Of a DNA stretch of 38,043 bases, positions 34,701-38,043 are shown one piece after another. Within the stretch, counting starts at the first letter, position 1. Every line of letters starts with the position of its first letter. This DNA comes from a candidate division CSSED10-310 bacterium (lineage in GTDB: Bacteria > CSSED10-310 > JAFGJC01): assembly GCA_016927905.1 (NCBI GenBank), contig JAFGLW010000017.1:1-38043 (forward strand). Direction: 5' to 3'. Both the position numbers and the translations under genes were made by a program. Below the pieces are notes generated by a model. That model was not told the origin of the DNA and searched no databases. It was given only the letters and a program-made list of their open reading frames with translations.

Positions 34701-37700
34701 GATCCGGATCAATACCTTTATGCAAATCCCGTTCAGGTTGAAATAAAAGAGAAAATCGGTTCAGCGGACTGGAAAACTCTCGGCAAAATGGAATATGAAA
34801 ATACCGCTTTCAGGGTTCCCACTTTCAAAGAAAACAATATCCTTCGACTGCCATCAAAAATCAGAAGCTTTTTCAATCCGGTTGATTTCAAGGAGACACT
34901 TCTCGAGTTTGATACCGTTTCCCATCCGGGGCGGATCCTCTCGATCCGAATCAACGGAACACTGGAAACCCAGTATCATTACGACGATTATGGAAATGTC
35001 GGTCGCGTGGTTTTCCCGACCGGGAACACAACCCAGATGATATGGTGGGATGTGGGTGGAGGTCGGGATCTGGTTGTTTCAAGGGGGATTCTTTCCGAAA
35101 AATTTGATTTCAATCCGGTAAACGGGGAGATTTCAGCCCTTGAGGATGCAAACGGGTTCGTTACAACTCTTGACTATGATGGAATCGGCAGATTAACAGG
35201 ATATAACCTTCCCATGGGGCGGGAAATCCAGATTTACTATCCGAATCCCAATACAACAACGATTTCCAGGGGACCAATTCAGGCTCGATCCATCGTTGAT
35301 GCCATGGGTTATCCGATTCAAACTGCCTGGAAGGCGGACCAGGGGACTGGAGGGTATAATCATGCAGATACCGTCTGGGATGGCTTAGGACGAATAAGAT
35401 ACAAAGGGCTGCCCTCGCTTTCCCCGGGCACTCAAAATCCCGGCTACCGGATGGAATCTTACGACGTGTTCAACCGCTTGGTCCAATTGAACGGTCCGGA
35501 ATCGATCAGCCTATCCACGGTGTTTTCTCCAGGGTCCGCTGCAGTGACCGATGGTGAAGGAAATGAAACGGTATACATACACGACGGGCTGGGCAGACTG
35601 ACGCAAGTAATGCTGCCGTTCGTAACCGGATTGTCGAACATTACCGAATACCGGTACGATCTCAGGGGAAATCTGTCGGAAGTTCTTCAGAGCCATCAAC
35701 CGGAAACTGACACGCAAATCAGGAAATACCGTTATGACCATTTCGACAGATTGGTGGAAACGGTTGATCCTGAGTCTGGGATGACGCGACTGGACTTTGA
35801 TGAAACAACTGGATACCTGACGCAGATTACATTCTCAGATGGAAGCTCGTTTGTTTCGCCCCCGGAGAACTATGATGGATTGGATCGGTTGAAACAGCGC
35901 GATTACTATTCGCCGGAAGGTATCCTGACACAAAGACTGATGTATTTCTACGATGGAGAAGATGTCCCGGAATATGATTACGACGACCCGGCACAATACT
36001 ACGAGAATTCTACCGGAAAATTGACTGGAATTCTGGCTCGGAGATGGAATGGATCGGAGATGGAAACTGAAAGCGTTGTGACCTGGCCGAAATACGATGA
36101 AACCGGGCAACCGCTGGAAAAGACGCTTCTGCTGGAAAGAGGAGTTAACACCATTACGGCACGGATTGCCGTCGAATATGAAAATAAAATTGGACGGGTG
36201 GAACGGATCCGATGTTTCCGGTCGATCAATGACCTGGATCCTTTTCTGCAATTGATATATCTGTATAAAGATCATGCCTCCGACAGCGCCCCGGCGACCC
36301 TGGAATCCGTCATCCTGAGTGTTGATGGGCAGGTGGACAGGATTATCGGATCGGATTTCATTCATCACTGTTCCGGATCGATAGAAAATTTCATTCGTGG
36401 AAATAACATTCAATCGCTCTTTGAATTCGATGATGCGCACAGGCTGAGCCGGCTTTCCTGTTCAGGAATTACTGATTTTTCCTACGAATACGATAATGTG
36501 AGCAACATTGTCGGAATTCAGTCCGCGCATTCCGGTTATTCCGATCAGTACACGTACGTCTATGACTCCTGGTACCGTTTAATCGGTGCTGAGTTGGAAT
36601 TCGAAGGTGCTGTATGGAGTGACGAATATCAGATCGACAGCTATGGAAATATCGTAAATCAAATCCGCCGAAACGATGGGGAAATTACGTTTGACCAGGG
36701 ATATACATTCAGTCCGGGCCGTTGGGTAATGCAATTTGGAGGAGATAACGGTTATGAGCTAAAAAATCAGGCCTGGAAATGGACCGGAGATAAGTGGAAA
36801 GCGGTCGAAACGGATCCATCGCCTGAGCCCCGGGCAGGCCATGCAATGTTATATGACAAGATGCGGCAACGGTCGATTCTGTTCGGAGGGTTGACGGACG
36901 CCGGGTTAAGCGATGAAATGTGGGAATTCAATGGGAGCTGCTGGCAACGGAGATCACATGAAACGGGTCCATCCGCCAGGACCGGGCATAAAATGGTATA
37001 TGACTCTTCGGAAACCCGTGTTTTGCTTTTTGGGGGGCAGAACGATTCTGGGTATTGCGCGGATATCTGGGAATGGGACGGAATCAAATGGAAACTTATA
37101 ACGGAAAACTCGGTTCCGCTTTATCGAAGTGGTTTCGATCTCGTTTACGACAGTTTTGCGGATTGTGTCGTCATGTATGGCGGATGTGACCAGGAGACTG
37201 TTTACAGTGACACGCTGATCTGGGATGGTTCCGACTGGTCTTCCGTGGCCAACGAAGAACCACCCGGCAGGTATGAACATGCCATGGTATATGATCCCGC
37301 CAACAACCACATTCTGCTTTTCGGCGGTTATTCTAACGAAGGATTTCTGGCGGATTCCTGGCTCTGGAATGGACATGATTGGACGTTGCTGACGGGACAG
37401 AGCCCTGCGGCGCGATCCGGTCACATTTTAGTCTATGATGAACTGGATGGTGAAATTGTGATGCATGGCGGTGAAGATGATACCGGGACGCTGGGGGACA
37501 CCTGGGTGTTTGCAGAAACCTGGACACAGGTTGCGATTGGATCACCGCTTTTAAGGAAGAATCATGCGGGCTGCTATACCGGTTTTACCGGTTTGAACCG
37601 CCCGGATGGATTCCTGTACGATGCCCGGGGTAATCGTCTTGAAGACGGAACGCATCGATATTACTATGATGTCATGAATCGTTTGGAAAAAGTAGAGGAT

Positions 37701-38043
37701 CAACAGACGCGGTCGGTGTTGGCGGAATACACTTATGATGGAACTGGAAAACGGGTGTATGCTTCTGATGGAACTGGAGGGATCGGAGATTGTTTCTATT
37801 TCTATTTGGGTGAACGGCCGCTGATGGAGTGGACGTCAGGTGGTGACGCGGGTGTCTATGTGTATGCAGAAGGTCGGCGGCTTGCAAAGGTGACGGTGGA
37901 TCCGGATCGTGGAATACCGGAGATTTCATATTATCACACGGACCATTTGGGTTCGACGGTGGCCATAACGGATGCCGGAGGCGACGGGATCTGGCCCGAG
38001 AGCGGGATACACCGGTATCATCCGTACGGGGAAGATGTCGAAC
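28722..38043 (+). CDS. Giant secreted RHS/YD-repeat protein with transglutaminase-like and Kelch domains (partial)
   Basis: The frame is open from the ATG at 28722 to the window edge: at least 3107 residues, no stop. The start overlaps the previous gene by 29 bases, has GGGGA 8 bases upstream, and gives a good signal peptide (IRKIKRRH, then FPILIFSIVVFTSLSIS). A helical segment (about 40-140) precedes a transglutaminase-like domain (about 251-443) that keeps H379 and D435 but has Ala (287) in place of the catalytic Cys. A conserved region typical of such RHS proteins follows ('FDVDHR'-like SFCDVDHRLVGAQI). A Pro/Thr linker lies at 1159-1223, and an entry domain near 1502 ('LFSGKLLYELPLL'). 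YD repeats begin near 2084 ('YDDYGNVGRV', 'YDLRGNLSEV'). A six-unit Kelch propeller sits at 2667-2940. YD repeats resume ('YDARGNRLEDG', YYYDVMNRLEKV), ending in the RHS core YYHTDHLGSTVAITDA and HPYGEDVE at the edge. The variable C-terminus lies outside. Confidence 0.9.
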   Translation, partial: MSLSAATIRKIKRRHAGFPILIFSIVVFTSLSISHPAISNTSGKSALKQYNRSCHGLLKSAEELVSALDDLIDSDSGKIRLESAAIERVEKKLDEFWNSMDEFDMNLEDLNDHYRKMGNIPAKWQKRYDHLNRSICDINESNFDDLFYQAIRVERQEVTGISPEPILNLKNKISSFVSPGIRMTGTSSLALKYKSMKGPAISRIDWKDGDTSGFSEAVSRFGKSRGKELTPSDYIQSGHEMIAQKAAELAYDPLGIYNYVRNTISVDTYPGFRKHPSALVNGGSANAWDTAALLMSLLRASGIDCRLAHGTVIIPVDLALAWLGYHYPEDGDPAEIIARCNDLTAFLNTVFPASGGNAFAQSIVENYGDPPRWIRLADHAFVLANIDYIPSRGARQNAQSSFRNSPVGPLSGSSTKPQTNDPPSDYQGDTWIPLDACLKGMDTHCAESDNPLYDLQLTGENGILNLNFLSDIRIDDPVELLLDEFLNHLPEESDGESSPLFDCTIGAKPRYETCEYLPNTLPYTVAVETFEHIENEQAYIDNGEQLPKLVVSVSDVHLPGFNPNEYFAAPVSRSFDLAELASNRLTFRFVPDDLEYWELILADETFHHIYEVPGLEVRPQLVLSGVFDADGDGFDDWDSGYPEPVIQGVDYWIYFSLQDTYGNWYSIENKIPAGEFFTIAVTAGTIDSATDLNIVDEFNIGLIQSGNSVPKLFEKQLNEELFGQYLQLQGRHYFKQLMYSEEIMTGMFRGRMIRDTSIARIGMTFGEIVYIGGEVASISGAASFCDVDHRLVGAQIEDPSLADAFWEYLGYTASTGEHELFFRETIDHTALVSTSRIFQMAGAAGDVLYNIPAQTEPPFIDPFNPAMFTDPPGYPGLSAQLSQQLNAHNRNGYAVMVPSHFYTLGGTAGISSWTGTGYQLAKGTESSFMIFGVLDDAPTGCGREMGGALGLAGSPWFFDEIFGMEFEAFVMQQTNLTKSQKYAAFRYQWEDEYQHWITLGIAKEFRWRFRTYTLKTHHYRLLCQTANCIAGRLWVKVLIWNGQGSLDGISDHLVAVFRSDSEIECINLFNKEYDPTFENPYYPRPEPRQSLGNETLIEWFDYDPWRPGSELPANLPSWNWELGLPNFSSTLWLGAFIGSNTASSTLYRSINPRVWHQWNTPTPSPSPTPTVTDTPFPDPSPTPVRRNKKYRDTPIPTRTPTYTYTPGFTSTPTPQPPTSQPIGMNHCDGFIAAKNNPLSFPTSSDYLNKWTFARQITRQFTTINDAAMAAIPTCHPRNWDTNGFEPNLGTILFGQNYQIDEEFLNWHFDTYHPEYGPGRGIELHDTSINCPHYYLEGYLSYCLEQETPLPTPRGRCPIPGAVIKVSHKHVPDPGVEYSFLGQTFSRMIQDPEDPDFQIAYFLFDTLGQFGYFQVQPYKVDAEGRITHALPWSTSPDEPGTINDIYISEEQWGDPVKVTETGEVALETFAESCLESPGDNAFLGEESFAPNHFRIDGLNHHAFFDTGAGLFDLFSGKLLYELPLLSRPGDGGNTLDLKIVYSSSIYPYVSEGSIETWVKESHLGVGWEMHLGKIILSKGELPVVYGPDNSTRTMFCENEEFNFGPYRSTDLWRLEFSNGVNLHDDNVTAVFWTDEGWKFVCGIKIETSLGLCPFEECDNFVYTWLVTEIVPPDDAQPMTTINYDIYDDYYGKVKTAPNQEHDLIRRLWAISSIDHRFGPTGFLISFDHSNYSDTPGELDSPKCLEMVRVNGFPYAQMIYNSNFSGHKLLEKLMFLSGVGSNLSWCFEYYPGSGSADTFDRWRGLLKSVMIPEGGRFDFEYSIRNFQTRLYGNDFPDYKAVQFQDISISKIKKTGTDYPPPFDDQIAVYTIEIPEYADEGDFTRVQIFNGNPDIQPVPADQDRRYYFHHYLTGAEESMIGELDRFILHDNLSRLAFSTSYGYEFRRLSIAPMHPCVDFLPQVALPSVIEDTEHPVSDSQTVRILLTATLYDQPGSDPDQYLYANPVQVEIKEKIGSADWKTLGKMEYENTAFRVPTFKENNILRLPSKIRSFFNPVDFKETLLEFDTVSHPGRILSIRINGTLETQYHYDDYGNVGRVVFPTGNTTQMIWWDVGGGRDLVVSRGILSEKFDFNPVNGEISALEDANGFVTTLDYDGIGRLTGYNLPMGREIQIYYPNPNTTTISRGPIQARSIVDAMGYPIQTAWKADQGTGGYNHADTVWDGLGRIRYKGLPSLSPGTQNPGYRMESYDVFNRLVQLNGPESISLSTVFSPGSAAVTDGEGNETVYIHDGLGRLTQVMLPFVTGLSNITEYRYDLRGNLSEVLQSHQPETDTQIRKYRYDHFDRLVETVDPESGMTRLDFDETTGYLTQITFSDGSSFVSPPENYDGLDRLKQRDYYSPEGILTQRLMYFYDGEDVPEYDYDDPAQYYENSTGKLTGILARRWNGSEMETESVVTWPKYDETGQPLEKTLLLERGVNTITARIAVEYENKIGRVERIRCFRSINDLDPFLQLIYLYKDHASDSAPATLESVILSVDGQVDRIIGSDFIHHCSGSIENFIRGNNIQSLFEFDDAHRLSRLSCSGITDFSYEYDNVSNIVGIQSAHSGYSDQYTYVYDSWYRLIGAELEFEGAVWSDEYQIDSYGNIVNQIRRNDGEITFDQGYTFSPGRWVMQFGGDNGYELKNQAWKWTGDKWKAVETDPSPEPRAGHAMLYDKMRQRSILFGGLTDAGLSDEMWEFNGSCWQRRSHETGPSARTGHKMVYDSSETRVLLFGGQNDSGYCADIWEWDGIKWKLITENSVPLYRSGFDLVYDSFADCVVMYGGCDQETVYSDTLIWDGSDWSSVANEEPPGRYEHAMVYDPANNHILLFGGYSNEGFLADSWLWNGHDWTLLTGQSPAARSGHILVYDELDGEIVMHGGEDDTGTLGDTWVFAETWTQVAIGSPLLRKNHAGCYTGFTGLNRPDGFLYDARGNRLEDGTHRYYYDVMNRLEKVEDQQTRSVLAEYTYDGTGKRVYASDGTGGIGDCFYFYLGERPLMEWTSGGDAGVYVYAEGRRLAKVTVDPDRGIPEISYYHTDHLGSTVAITDAGGDGIWPESGIHRYHPYGEDVE
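36720..37539 (+). other. Kelch beta-propeller inserted inside the YD-repeat region
   Basis: Within the RHS gene, six repeats carry a double glycine after a hydrophobic strand (QFGG, LFGG, LFGG, MYGG, LFGG, MHGG). Each is followed by a W-W pair such as 'DIWEWDGIKW', and successive units are joined by an RxGHxMxYD loop. The first repeat has only its second half, so the ring could close Velcro-style as six blades. Before it the sequence is YD-type ('DSYGNIVNQIRRNDGE'); after it YD-type resumes ('FLYDARGNRL'). Confidence 0.75.

Noticed and set aside
34972..36700. YD-repeat coding region considered as a DNA tandem repeat or CRISPR-like array
   Set aside because: The repeats are protein-level, variable in length and sequence, and show no identical DNA units or spacers.

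Overview
The window looks like a chromosomal segment from an uncultured, Gram-negative-type bacterium. The evidence is ordinary housekeeping genes (MscL, an alkyltransferase, an M17 aminopeptidase) next to many secreted, multi-domain, Pro/Thr-linker proteins, two of them giant. I cannot assign a phylum from the sequence. There is no phage, plasmid, CRISPR, tRNA or rRNA signal.

Layout. 1-4296: a truncated minus-strand gene with a domain often seen in HD-GYP-type regulatory proteins; an ogt-mscL pair; and a divergent leucyl aminopeptidase gene. 4442-8892: two divergent secreted proteins, a beta-helix protein (minus) and a papain-fold peptidase with FN3 domains (plus). 8919-13514: a long minus-strand run, read 5' to 3' as a beta-propeller/5'-nucleotidase-C protein, a DUF6141 membrane protein, an O-methyltransferase, a broken DUF2784 gene, the yefM-yoeB toxin-antitoxin pair, and a truncated domain remnant. 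13644-16710: a secreted calcium-loop (FG-GAP/VCBS) propeller behind a probable sigma-54 promoter, a small secreted protein, and a small membrane protein. 16711-17365: AT-rich, repeat-flanked non-coding DNA ending in a strong sigma-70 promoter. 17366-38043: two overlapping giant genes. The first encodes a 3794-residue secreted protein (terpenoid-cyclase-like toroids, CARDB and Ig-like domains, Pro/Thr linker). The second encodes a secreted RHS/YD-repeat protein of at least 3107 residues with a transglutaminase-like domain and an inserted Kelch propeller, and it runs off the window.

The unifying signal is a C-terminal module of about 120 residues. It recurs in four structurally unrelated secreted proteins (beta-helix, peptidase, VCBS propeller, giant toroid/CARDB), three of them with a long Pro/Thr linker and the beta-helix protein with only a short one. 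It also occurs as a stand-alone secreted protein and as a decayed fragment beside yoeB. Its core reads roughly LDVxGxYWFxPxW, then VLPxFxWPxxxGS, then YxAAxxxP, then IxGxxDxxxFG. I infer a surface-sorting, anchoring or binding module, and I do not recognise it as a named family. The two giant genes overlap by 29 bases behind one promoter, which suggests they are made together.
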